Part shown: positions 1 through 9,930 of the stretch, piece after piece | Numbering within the stretch: the stretch's first letter is position 1 | Layout of the letters: each line of letters starts with the position of its first letter | Assembly (NCBI GenBank): GCA_037893245.1 | Contig: JBAIAA010000809.1 | Location: forward strand, 496,001 to 560,000 | Reading direction: 5' to 3' | Source: Crossaster papposus | Taxonomy: Eukaryota; Echinodermata; Asteroidea; Velatida; Solasteridae | Length of the DNA stretch: 64,000 nucleotides | The notes under the pieces: generated by a model | What the model was told of the DNA's origin: nothing | The model's input: the letters and a program-made list of their open reading frames with translations, nothing else | Databases searched by the model: none | Program-made: the position numbers and the translations under genes

Positions 1-126
1 CTCCCCTTCCCGAGTCCCTCCCCTTCCCGAGTCCCTCCCCTTCCCGAGTCCCTCCCCTTCCCGAGTCCCTCCCCTTCCCGAGTCCCTCCCCTTCCCGAGT
101 CCCTCCCCTTCCCGAGTCCCTCCCCT
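1..126. repeat. 17-bp tandem array
   Basis: About 7.4 almost perfect copies of CTCCCCTTCCCGAGTCC. The array is cut by the window edge and so may be longer. Confidence 0.95.
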
Positions 127-869
127 GATTCACGACATGCAGCCAACCTGCACCCACATGGCCATGTGCATTATCTGTTATGTCAAAGATGTATCGCATG
201 TGGGGGTTGTTCATTATCGCGCAACTATCGCGATTTAGCGCCCCTGCGCCTAACGACTATCAAACAATAGAGGGCGCTGTTGGGAAACTTCCAGATAACC
301 ACCACACATCGGCTCAGAACAGATTCGCGGCTTCCAGAATACGCCCTCTATCGGTGGAATAGTCGCGACGCGTATAGTGTTGAGTGCATAGGCCATATGG
401 TTTTATGGTTTTACTATCTCAACAAGAACGTCTTGCACCAAGACTAGGGGGTTGTGTGAGGCAGCGCGCGTGTCTGTGTACATGTACATGTACGTACATG
501 TCGAGTTGGGCAACTTGCTTGCTTGTAACCACACACCGATCGTAATCGTTTTGCTGTGTTGGTGACGACTTCGGCGTGATTTGGTAAGCTGACTTATGAC
601 GTATGTCATCGCGCTACACAATGTTTTGTTACAATATGAAAACAAATAATTGATCCACAATTTAACACAGAGAAATCGTTATAAAAAAAATTATAAGTTA
701 ATATTTTAAAAGCGTATCGATAGCGTATCGGAGGAATTATAGCGTGTCGGAACTTTTCGATAGCGTGTCGGCCCGGCACGCTATTTAATGCCTAGCTAGA
801 ACGCTGGTGGAAGAGGAAACATTGCTAGTGCGAACTCGCACTGTTTATTTTTGAATATTTTAGTATCTG

Positions 870-1233
870 ATTAACCATTGCTTGAATTATCATGAATGGG
901 TGAATTTAGGGGCGTTGTACATGTATTTAAATATCGTTTAACTGACCTGTCCAAAGTTTCACAATCATAGATGCTGAGGAAAGCAAGAAAAACGGCATTC
1001 GTTTTCAATCAACGTCGGGCAGGGGTTCTTCAATTGTTCTGACATGTATTCAATTTATGTACATGTAATTTTATCTTATCAAATTCTATTTTTCAGAACA
1101 ATTACAGGATATCTAGCGCAATCTTTTTACTGGATTCCTACATTCATTATTTACTTTCAAATAAGTAAGATATTTCCTAATAATCCGGTAGTGAAAAATG
1201 TTGATATCTGCAAATGGTGTATCCTACCTTTAA
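870..1233 (-). mobile_element. MITE-A copy (TTAA family), reversed, 5' truncated
   Basis: It runs from the CATTGCTTGAATTATCATGA block to TGGTGTATCCTACCTTTAA. The outer end at 870 has lost its terminal repeat. MITE-A has no coding capacity. Confidence 0.85.
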
Positions 1234-1769
1234 GTACTATCAAGGGATTTTACCTAGTAAAGGTCGAGGAAGTTTATATTCAGTTAAAACCCCACCGTCC
1301 TTTTGTGAGAGGATAGACCTTTAAAAACAGCCTCAGTTTGCCTTTTATATTGTGACAAATATTGAAAAGGGCAGCTATAAATATTTACCACATCAAGGAT
1401 CTTGAACTTCAATAGAATTATGGCAATCGGCCCTTATAATATCCGGCCCAGATACATATATCATATTTCATTTGCCTTTTATTGGAGACTTTGTGATGTA
1501 AATAACTAGGGATTCATCACTATTTTTTTTACAATAATAGTTCGTTGAAAGCTACAAGATCGATTACTATTTACTGCTGTTGACCGTGTTTATGAAGGGT
1601 TTGTAAAAAAGAAAAATCATTTTGGCTACTCATTTCGAAGCACTTAACTTTTCTGATTTTCTACTCGTGTGCTAAATGGTATTCTTCATTGCAGTTTTTT
1701 GTTAGTTTTAATCCACACTGTTAAACATGTACATCGTGTACCTAATTACATGTACAATCAAACAAATAT

Positions 1770-2619
1770 GTGACCCGCTCTGCGAAAAGGTGTACAGTCA
1801 AACCTTGATATAGCGGCCATCGACGGTGCCGGTTTTCGTGGCCACTATACGCAAGTGGCCACTATAGCAAGATGTACACATGTACACACACCCATACATG
1901 TACATGTATGAAGTCCAGGAACCAAACAACAGGGGAGATTTTAAAGTCAACAGAGGGCGCACTTCATTTCTGCGGCCGGAGTACACAGGTTTCACGGCAA
2001 TGTAATTGTACACATTTTATTTGCTGTGGGCTATTATGGGTTGGCCACTGGCCCCGTTACGCAGTGGCCGCATTAGCAGAAATGGTTATGGTATGTTTAT
2101 GCAAGAATCAAACTGGGACCAAGCAAAGGTGGCCAGTTAAGCCAGGTGGCCGCTGTATCAAGGTGGCCGCAATGGCAGGTTTGACTGTATTAGGTTGCGC
2201 TGTGCATTGTCATGTAATGGCCGAATCAACATTGACAGGGTGAACATTTCATAAAAAAGTGATTTTTATTTTGTGTCATGAATGACATCTTTAATACCTA
2301 CAGTTTCAGGTTTTATTGAAAGAAATGCTGATTTTGATGAATAAAGTGGGAAAAACAACCATTGTGTGTGCATCGTTCTGTTGTACATGTACTTCAACAG
2401 AGCCGGCTATCTCAAAGCCTGTTTTCTCAGTTGTGTAATTTGAACTCCAAGGAAGTAATCAATTTGCAAACATGTCATATCTCCAGAACGGTAGTGGCTA
2501 TGGAACTCTATGGACATACCAAATGAAAGCTTGCGTTGTGGGCTTCCCAGCTTTGTATATAACTCAATTTCACGTTTTTGTGACATACCGGTAGTACCCC
2601 TTTTTCTGGAGCGGGTCAC
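1770..2619. mobile_element. GTGACC-family element interrupted by a pogo-like insertion
   Basis: Termini are GTGACCCGCTC and GAGCGGGTCAC, with flanks ATAT (1766) and ATAC (2620) as a 4-bp target duplication. Outside the 1795-2187 insertion it matches the copy at 49173-49600 throughout. Confidence 0.85.
1795..2187. mobile_element. pogo/Tigger-like MITE, TA target
   Basis: Terminal repeats CAGTCAAACCTTGATATAGC and GGTTTGACTG are flanked by TA on both sides. CAGT.AAACCT.GATATA termini are typical of pogo/Tigger-like elements. Internal GTGGCC/GGCCAC blocks are inverted. No transposase. Confidence 0.8.
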
Positions 2620-2728
2620 ATACATGGTTGTACACTATACATTGTGTAGTGAGCACAAAACGTGTTTCAATTGTCTCATATTTCAATTTTAATCAGGTTG
2701 AAAATTGTTGGGTAAAGAAAATTCTTCA

Positions 2729-2964
2729 TTAACCAGTTCGCCCTGGAGGAGGTGTGCAAAGTTTTCCACAGATTCAAAACAGATTACGCATAAACACGCC
2801 ACGAGCAAGGCCGAAAATGTTTGTCAGCAGCTAGCAAGGCCGGAAATGCGTGGGTGTGCTTCCCGGTACCATCGGCCTAACCCGCATCGGAACGAGTTTC
2901 GTTACAAATAATCCCGCGCCTCGGCTCGGTGATGTTAAAATAATACCAGGAACGAACTGGTTAA
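2729..2964. mobile_element. MITE-B copy (TTAACCAGTTCG family)
   Basis: About 236 bp from TTAACCAGTTCGCCC to GAACTGGTTAA, with TTAA at each end. GC-rich compared with its surroundings; no open frame of note. Confidence 0.85.
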
Positions 2965-4175
2965 TAGATACCTGTACAAGCACAACAAAGGTAACGGTAC
3001 ATGTACAAATGTACCAGTATGTAAGTACTACAAAGTACTACCATGGAGCTAGTTTATTGCTCCATGGTACTACAAAGTACTACAAAGTACTACTCCTGCT
3101 ACCTCTGCATGTACATGTACAATGTATGTAAACAATACTACTAAACCATACCATGTACATGTACATGTACCAGTACATTTACAGTCCTGCAACATGTGTA
3201 AATAAAAAATACTTGCATAGTCTCTATACCAATATTATCAACTCAAGGCTAAATTTGGATAGAAAACCAAAAACTGTTCTTGAGGCTCTACCAGTAATGT
3301 GTATATATGTACATGTACATGTACAGTACATTTAATTTATTTAAACATGGAATGGATTGAATAAATACATAAATGTACCGGTACGGTACATGTACATACT
3401 GCAGATATCAAATAACAATGTAATACTGACTGGTACATGTACATTGTACCACTCTTGCATGAACAGTGTGGACCCATCGTCACCTTCTTAAAATAATGGC
3501 CCAAGTCATTATTTCCAAGTTTTGAGAAAAACAGAGAAAACTGAACCAAACATAATAATAAATGCAATTTTTTGCTCATTTTAAACAGAAAGGTTTGGGG
3601 ATAAAACGGCCTAAGTTACATGCTTGACTTACTGGTAGGCCATTATACTAACTGGGTGCAGCCAGCATGAATATGTTCAATTCAGCACATGTATGTATGC
3701 CATTTAACAAATGTGGATAGCCTCATGAAGAGATTATTGGGCCAAAATATATTTTTTTTCAAAATGTGACTATAGGAATTATATTCATTCATGGGCTTGC
3801 CTAAATTTGTCTACCATGCAGCAAATTTTTCTACCATGTGTATACTGTACCAACAATAATGGTAGCTTGCACCACACAGGGCATGCAATGACAGGCAGGC
3901 CCCAGTGTTGTTGTGTGGATGTGATGAATGGGCAAGGCATGTATGGTTGACTGCACTGGCTCAACTAGGAAGTTTTTACTTAGGGGGCCACTTGGAAAAT
4001 TTGTTTATGTGTTTGGTGAATTGTGTGGTGACTGTGTCAATAGGTGTAGTGCTGAGGCAAGCACAATGTGGTCCTGCAATAAAATGGTTACTTTTTGTGT
4101 TGTGGTTTGTCTCAGGGGTGGGATTGATGTACCTTGGACAGTGTACATGTAGTGCAGTTGTCTGATGATACTGTG

Positions 4176-4220
4176 GTGGGGGTGGGGGTGGGGTGGGTGG
4201 GTGTGTGGCTGGGAGAGGGG
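4176..4220 (+). other. G-quadruplex-prone G-run cluster
   Basis: At least five runs of three to five G separated by single T, then GGG and GGGG, on the + strand. It satisfies the classic four-run G4 pattern. Confidence 0.7.
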
Positions 4221-5973
4221 TTGCACTGGTGTACACACTCAACTTGTACAGTGTGTGCATGTATGGTACCATGTGTTATAAGAACTGTAAAATCAATTGG
4301 GATGTTTTACCCGGCAATGGCAATGGAATCGCCTTTCTTGCAAGGTATTGTATGGTACTGGTATTGTCATTGCTAGCTATACAGTATAGGAAATCATAAG
4401 AGTTCTTAATCAAGAATTTATGTGAACGTACCGTACCCGTACTGTACATGTGTATGTAACGGTATGTTTCTGTAATAAATTTATTCACTGTAATACCCTA
4501 ACCATCCCGAATCCTCCAAAGTCCTCTTTGCAAAATGCACGATTTCGCAGGATTGAGGGCAATTGGAAGTTGGTGCATCAGATAATTTTACATGAAGTTA
4601 AAATGGTTACATGGAGTTTTAACACTTTGGGATTGTCCAAATCAAAAAGGGAAAATCACTGAAACATGACAAATTCTTGCCTTTGACAAAAGCAATTATA
4701 AGCAATACAAGTTTGGTGCATTGCGCAGTGGCAAAACAAAAATCCTTGTTTAATATGCATCAAATGCATGAAGTTGGCACAAGATCAAAGGTAAACAATT
4801 ACACAGACGTAAACATTGATTTTGTTTGCAAACATGGTTGACAACAAAACCATTAGAATCATATTAATGGAAGGTCAAAGGATTGCATGCTACATGTATA
4901 ATAATGTGTGATCACTTCACATGATAAATTTACTAATTGAAGGTCGGTGGTGTTAGGTTATAACTTGGGGAAATTAAAAACGAATTTTATTTTTCAGTGA
5001 GACTGTCACTGTGACAAATGATTGAATTTGTTTTTTCTTTACGCGTAAAGTCGTCAAGTCAAGATAACAATTGGTATTCATTGCCATTGGCACTTGATTC
5101 TCCAGTTTTTTTCGTTTTTTTCTTTGAACATAAGGAGAAATGTGCGTGGTTTGGCGCTGGCGGATATGCAGGCTCCACAGGTCTGCGGTTGCCTGTGGCT
5201 GTGCACTCCAACGCGCTCCTTTATTAGGCATATCAATGCTCAGATTTGCGATTTCAAACACGACTTTGCATCTCATTAAAAACCGAAAGGAACTGCAGGG
5301 AGTCTTAATGAAAATGGATGGGGTAGTACATGTACATGGATCTTATAATTAAACATTGCAGAGTTTAATTATGCCTGTCTGCCTTTGCAATTTATGGCAG
5401 AGTTGTATAAAATTGTGCATACTTTGTATATATCGTACATGTACAAGTACACTCTTAAATTTACAGTATGTACTGGTATGTACATGTATTACACAATGTA
5501 CTGTACAGAATGTGCACACAATCAAAATTCTGTATTGTAATCGCTTCAGGCTGTCAGTGAGCTTCTAATTAACATAATCTATCATTTTTGGAAGTCGTTA
5601 ATGAAATTTTGTATTCGGCAAAAAGTTTAATAAAATTGCCTGACTTCTTTAAAACCACTGAATGTATAAGATGAAGCAAACGGCTATAATTTGAAAATAT
5701 GTTTGATTCACGCTATGTGTAATTGGCATGATCAGTGAAAACAAAAATGTGTGAAATTCTGGTTTGCATATTTTAGAACAAGCAGCGAAGACCTTCAATA
5801 CTTTTGCTATTTAACAGACAATGTAAGGTCTGCTTTGAATTGAAACCAAAAGTGTTACATGTACGGTACTTTGTAGAAGGTGTGGTGGAGGGAGAACAAA
5901 TTTAATTGTCTTATCTTATGAATTGTCTTATTAAGTGGTTTCAGTGTTAATGTAAATCTTTTCATTGGATTCA

Positions 5974-6322
5974 TTAAAGGTACATGTAGGATACACTATT
6001 GGGTATTGCTTGAATTATCAGGAATGGGTGGATTTTGGGGGTTGTATTTTATAGTAAATATTGTTAACTGACCTGTCTGAAACTTTACATTCGTGGATGC
6101 CGAGAAAAGCAAGAAAAATTATGTTTGTTTTCAACAGGTGTCAAGTTGTTCTTGTTAATACAGCGATCATTATTATTTTGTAATTCATATTTTCGGAACA
6201 ATTACAGGATATGTTACACAATCATCTTTTTGCTGGATGCCTACAATCATTATTTACTTTCAAATAAGTAAGATACATGTAACGATATTTCTCAATAATT
6301 CGGTAGTAACATTTTCCGATGT
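5974..6322 (-). mobile_element. MITE-A copy, reversed, degraded far end
   Basis: TTAAAGG, a short TACATGTA insertion, then GGATACACTATT. The other end fades after the CAATAATTCGGTAGTAACAT block. It is a GGATACACC-subfamily copy. Confidence 0.8.
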
Positions 6323-6483
6323 TACCATAGTCTTAGACTGTGGTGGTTTATACAATGTTGTTGACAATTAAATACATCAAAGTGCGTGCACACTTTTTTA
6401 CCTGATGCACTGTGTTGTGTCTGGCAGGGTTAGGGGGTAATATCCGAATAAGATGGCAATTAGTATTGTAACTCTTATTTTTA

Positions 6484-6583
6484 CTTAAATGTATATGTAG
6501 GATACACCATTGGTAAATGCTTGAATTATCAGGAATGACTGGATTTGGGGGGTTGTATTTTATAGTAAATATTGTTTAACCCT
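6484..6583 (-). mobile_element. MITE-A fragment (one end only)
   Basis: The first 100 bp of a reversed copy, ending abruptly at the internal GTTTAAC, where the small CCCTAACTCC element begins. Confidence 0.75.
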
Positions 6584-6666
6584 AACTCCCTCACCATTGT
6601 TATTGAACAATACAATTCCTTCAAAATCCTCCAACTTCCTTTGTTGTGTAAGGAGTTAGGGTTAAA
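6582..6666. mobile_element. Tiny TTAA element with CCCTAACTCC inverted ends
   Basis: TTTAACCCTAACTCC and GGAGTTAGGGTTAAA enclose about 55 bp. TTAA plus CCCTA-like ends recall piggyBac-type termini, but there is no other support. Confidence 0.6.
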
Positions 6667-7052
6667 GGTAGGATACACCATTTGCAGATATCCGTTTTAT
6701 ATACAAAGTTTACTACAGAATTATTAGGAAATATCTTACTTATTTGAAAGTAAATAATGGTTGTAGGCATCTAGAAAAAGGATTGCGCTAGATATCCTGT
6801 AATTGTTCAAAAAATTCTATTAAAAAAGAAAAAACCACGATCGCCAAACGGCGATCGCGAAAAAAACAAGAACAACATAAGAACAACTGCCCGACACCAT
6901 TTGAAAACAAACGCTGTTTTTCTTGCTTTTCTCGGCGTCCATGATTGTAAAACTTCGGACAGCTCAGTTAAACGATATTATTTTACTATAAAATACTACC
7001 CCCTAAATTCACCCATTCATGATAATTCAAGCAATTACCAATGGTGTATCTA
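6663..7052 (+). mobile_element. MITE-A copy, nearly full length
   Basis: It starts TTAAAGGTAGGATACACC, has the central hairpin CGATCGCCAAACGGCGATCG at about 6838-6860, and ends at CCAATGGTGTATC without the final CTACCTTTAA. Confidence 0.85.
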
Positions 7053-7378
7053 AGTAAAATGTTTCTTATTAATTGGGTAGTAACAATTATTTTTTTAGGT
7101 ACAGCCATCTCAACCCAGAAAGATATCCAACAGTTGAGGTGTTTATGCCTTGTCCCCAATGTTTTTTTCCCCCACAATGTTAAACAACTTTAATGCAACC
7201 TCACGTAGTTAAATGGGTCAAACCAAAAGGTATTGATCGCAAGTGCTTTCTTCAGGTTGTTTTTCAAGACACTGCACATCAATTCTAATGCACAAGGTAC
7301 TGTAGTTTGTATGCCTATAGATGTTTATTAGGACAATTTTCATTTACTTATTTTAAAGCAATGTATAATCAAGTATAG

Positions 7379-7722
7379 CTTTAAAGTTAGGATACGTCAT
7401 ACACCATTTGCAGATATTGAAAAAGTTTACTGCCGAATTATTAAGAAATATCTTATTTATTTGAAAGTAAATAATGATTTCAGGCATCCAGCAACATAAT
7501 TGTGCTAGATATCCTGTAATTGTTCTGAAAAACTTAATTTTATATACAAAATTTCCACCATCGCCGGATAAAAACAAACGCCGTTTTTCTTGCCTTTTTG
7601 GGGGGCATCCATGATTGTAAAACTTCGGACAGGTCAGTTAAATGATATTTAATATATTTTAAAATACAAACCCCAAAATCCACCCATTCCTGATCAATTT
7701 AAGCAATTACCAATTGTGATGC
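7379..7722 (+). mobile_element. MITE-A copy, far end interrupted by another element
   Basis: It opens TTTAAAGTTAGGATAC and has lost one half of the central hairpin. Its terminal CAATTACCAAT is cut by the inverted-repeat element beginning at about 7717. Confidence 0.8.
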
Positions 7723-7993
7723 GATCAAGCAAAATCAGTCTGAAGTAGGGCTTGGTCATTTTTGGGATTTTTACATTCTTTTGTAGCGTACTTCAGGTTT
7801 CATTTCAGTGAAAAAAAAACCATGTGAATACGACCATTTGAACACCAGTACGTTAAAAATAAAGAAACTGAGAAAATCATGTTTTTGTATCATTTCCCTT
7901 CTAAATTTGGTTAAAAGAGTATTTTCATGTAAAAGAAAAATATTTTCCCCTTCTATTTTTGTAAAAAAGTGATTTTGCTTGATCGCATCACAA
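7717..7993. mobile_element. Inverted-repeat element with TGTGATGCGATCAAGC ends
   Basis: A perfect terminal repeat of about 23 bp (TGTGATGCGATCAAGCAAAA and its complement) at 7717 and near 7970-7993. It sits inside the terminus of a MITE-A copy. Internal sequence is AT-rich and non-coding. Confidence 0.75.
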
Positions 7994-8456
7994 TTGTGTA
8001 TTTGGGCTCACCACAGATACATTTAATCCAAGACTTCTTTGAAAAAAAACTTTTTTTTTTCTGATAAGTCATAAACAGGTTTTTATCTGCACACTTTAGA
8101 AAGGTTAGAATGGGTTATAAATACAGACCATGATGAAAGGCATGGGATTAGATGACACCTTTTCTTTTCCTGAAGGTGCATGTATTAAATGTTTGCCACT
8201 GCTTGCATTAGGAACTTGAGAAACATGACACTGTGTGTGTCAAAGATGTCTCCAGTCGTGCAGTTTGGGATTACAATTAAACAGATGCTTCCAATTCTAA
8301 AGCTTTAATACCAATAATGGTACATCTCGACACAAACATGCAAGAACAAATACCGGTACATGCAAGAATATGTTTTTCAAATTTTGCACATATGCTACAT
8401 TAATTGAGAAGATTTGAAGCTCGGTTGTCTTTGATAATAAAAACCTGAACACTCGA

Positions 8457-9086
8457 ATTAATAATAATAATAATTCTGCTGCTTTTATAGCGCTTTCCAT
8501 TGTATACAACGATTTTAAAGCGCTCTACAATTATTACCCCGTTCATCATGCCCTGGACCACGCGGCAGCCTTTTAGTTTTACAGGCACGCAATCGGCATC
8601 GACCCTCACTACAATTGTAGTTAAAGGTAGTATACACCATTTGCAGATATCGAAAATATTTACTACCGAATTATTAAGAAATATCTTACTCATCTGAAAG
8701 TAAATGTTGATTCTGGGCATCCAGCAAAATGATTGCGCTAGATATCCTGTAATTATTCAGAAAAATAGAATTTTATAATGAAAAATTCGCGATCGCAAAA
8801 CAAAGATAACATAAGAATAACTGCTCGATGCCGGTTGAAAAAAAAAGCTGTTTTTCGTGCTTTTCTCGGCATCCATGATTCTAAAACTTCGGACAGCTCA
8901 GTTAAACGATATTTACTATAAATACAACCCCCAAATCTACTCATTCATGATAATTCAAGCAATGACCAATGGTGTATACTACCTTTAAGTGTCTTGCCAA
9001 AGGGCACAAACACCATTTCCTTGAATAGGTTTGAACCCATGCACCATCGTACACGAGTCAAACACTATCACCACTGGGCCACTGCA
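8457..9086 (-). mobile_element. tRNA-derived SINE, minus strand, interrupted by MITE-A
   Basis: Read on the minus strand: a tRNA-like head with box B GGGTTCAAACC near 9030, then after the inserted MITE-A a tail with AGCGCTTTAAAATCG, AGCGCTATAAAAG and a TTA/ATT repeat. It has diverged from its tRNA source. Confidence 0.65.
8621..8988 (+). mobile_element. MITE-A full-length copy inside a SINE
   Basis: 368 bp, with TTAAAGGTAGTATACACC at one end and its exact complement at the other. GTATACACC subfamily. The central hairpin is collapsed to a single arm. Confidence 0.92.
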
Positions 9087-9208
9087 TTCTACAAACTATC
9101 GTACAAAGTAGACTGTAATTTATGTTTTTGCTTTTTGTATCTATTGCATATCCGTGGTTGTGTGCCGGTTTCTTTCTGTAAATTGTACTTGTTGGCGCAG
9201 GGCAGGGT

Positions 9209-9492
9209 TGTAGTCGAGTCTCTGCAAGTCCGTTCACAAGTCCTTTCGTGAAGCCAGTCACAAGTCCCTTCGTGAAGCCAGTCACAAGTCCCTTCGTGAA
9301 GCCAGTCACAAGTCCCTTCGTGAAGCCAGTCACAAGTCCCTTCATAAAGGCAGTCACAAGTAACTGGATGAACAATGACAGAGGAATGCTTTTGTCAAAG
9401 CTCATTTGAATAGCTTGTGATTTGAATTGGAACTGAAGGACTTGTGATGGACTTGCAGGGACTTACAGGGACTTGTGATTGACTTGACTACA
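9209..9492. mobile_element. Foldback element with internal 24-bp minisatellite
   Basis: Ends TGTAGTCGAGTC and GACTTGACTACA, with CTGCAAGTCC and GGACTTGCAG just inside. The interior carries a minisatellite (9232-9365). A second copy at 16001-16566 lacks the minisatellite and contains a MITE-A. Confidence 0.8.
9232..9365. repeat. 24-bp minisatellite
   Basis: About 5.5 units of AAGCCAGTCACAAGTCCCTT plus CGTG, nearly identical except for the last unit. It opens a repetitive reading frame on the minus strand that is not a gene. Confidence 0.9.
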
Positions 9493-9870
9493 TGTACATG
9501 TACATCCTTGACTACATGTACATCCTTGACTACATGTACATCCCTGACACAGGGTCGAAAAACATGCAGCGTTTCACACGTGGCAATTTGGTGTCAAGTT
9601 TGCCACCAACCCCGAGATTGATTTAGTGTAAAAGGTGCTCAAGGGGTCAGGCCTGTTGTTGAGAGTATTTGCCATTACACTCGATACAGAGTCTGACAAC
9701 CTGATTTTTGTTGGGTACTTTTTTATCAGCAAACAGCAGGTGTTTTGGTAGAAACGTATGGGACGTGCCTCTTTTGCACAATCTACAAAATGTTTATTAC
9801 TGTCTTACTTGAATTACTTGTTTTTCATTTTTTTTTTTTTGCCATTTCTGTTTTTTGTTTTTAATTCCAG

Positions 9871-9930
9871 GCCTGTGTGATTTGGATACCGAGGCAGAGC
9901 AGTTTGTACCGGACTTCCAGAGCGACAATC
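9871..9930 (+). CDS. ETV1/4/5: ETV1/4/5 exon: end of acidic transactivation domain
   Basis: The exon is 60 bp, between a pyrimidine-rich acceptor (TTAATTCCAG) and a strong donor (GTAAGT). The first two bases complete a codon from an upstream exon and the last base starts a split Leu codon finished at 33028. It encodes 19 residues ending [11 protein letters not shown], almost identical to the segment that closes the acidic activation domain in vertebrate ETV1/4/5. The preceding DLSQLQE-type segment is absent here, and I found no exon for it in 1-9870. EQFVPD also fits the acidic-xx-VPD type of COP1-recognition motif known from this family (inference). The residues before the match are less conserved. 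Confidence 0.93.

Larger units (their letters stand above)
127..9870. other. Sequence upstream of the first visible exon
   Basis: No exon is recognised. Apart from the elements listed, 127-869, 1234-1765, 2965-5973, 7053-7378, 7997-8456 and 9493-9870 show anonymous AT-rich DNA with many TACATGTA palindromes. Three ATAGCGTRTCGG-like repeats lie at about 710-785. I cannot tell whether this is another intron of the ETS gene or its upstream flank; an intron is likely, because exon 9871 begins mid-codon. Confidence 0.6.

Noticed and set aside
9058-9405. Repeated peptide frame and CRISPR-like array appearance
   Set aside because: Units are contiguous 24-bp minisatellite repeats with no unique spacers, in animal DNA.
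1-9870. The preceding ETV1/4/5 exon (DLSQLQE-type)
   Set aside because: I looked for the motif next to an exon with a phase-1 donor and did not find one; it may lie upstream of the window.
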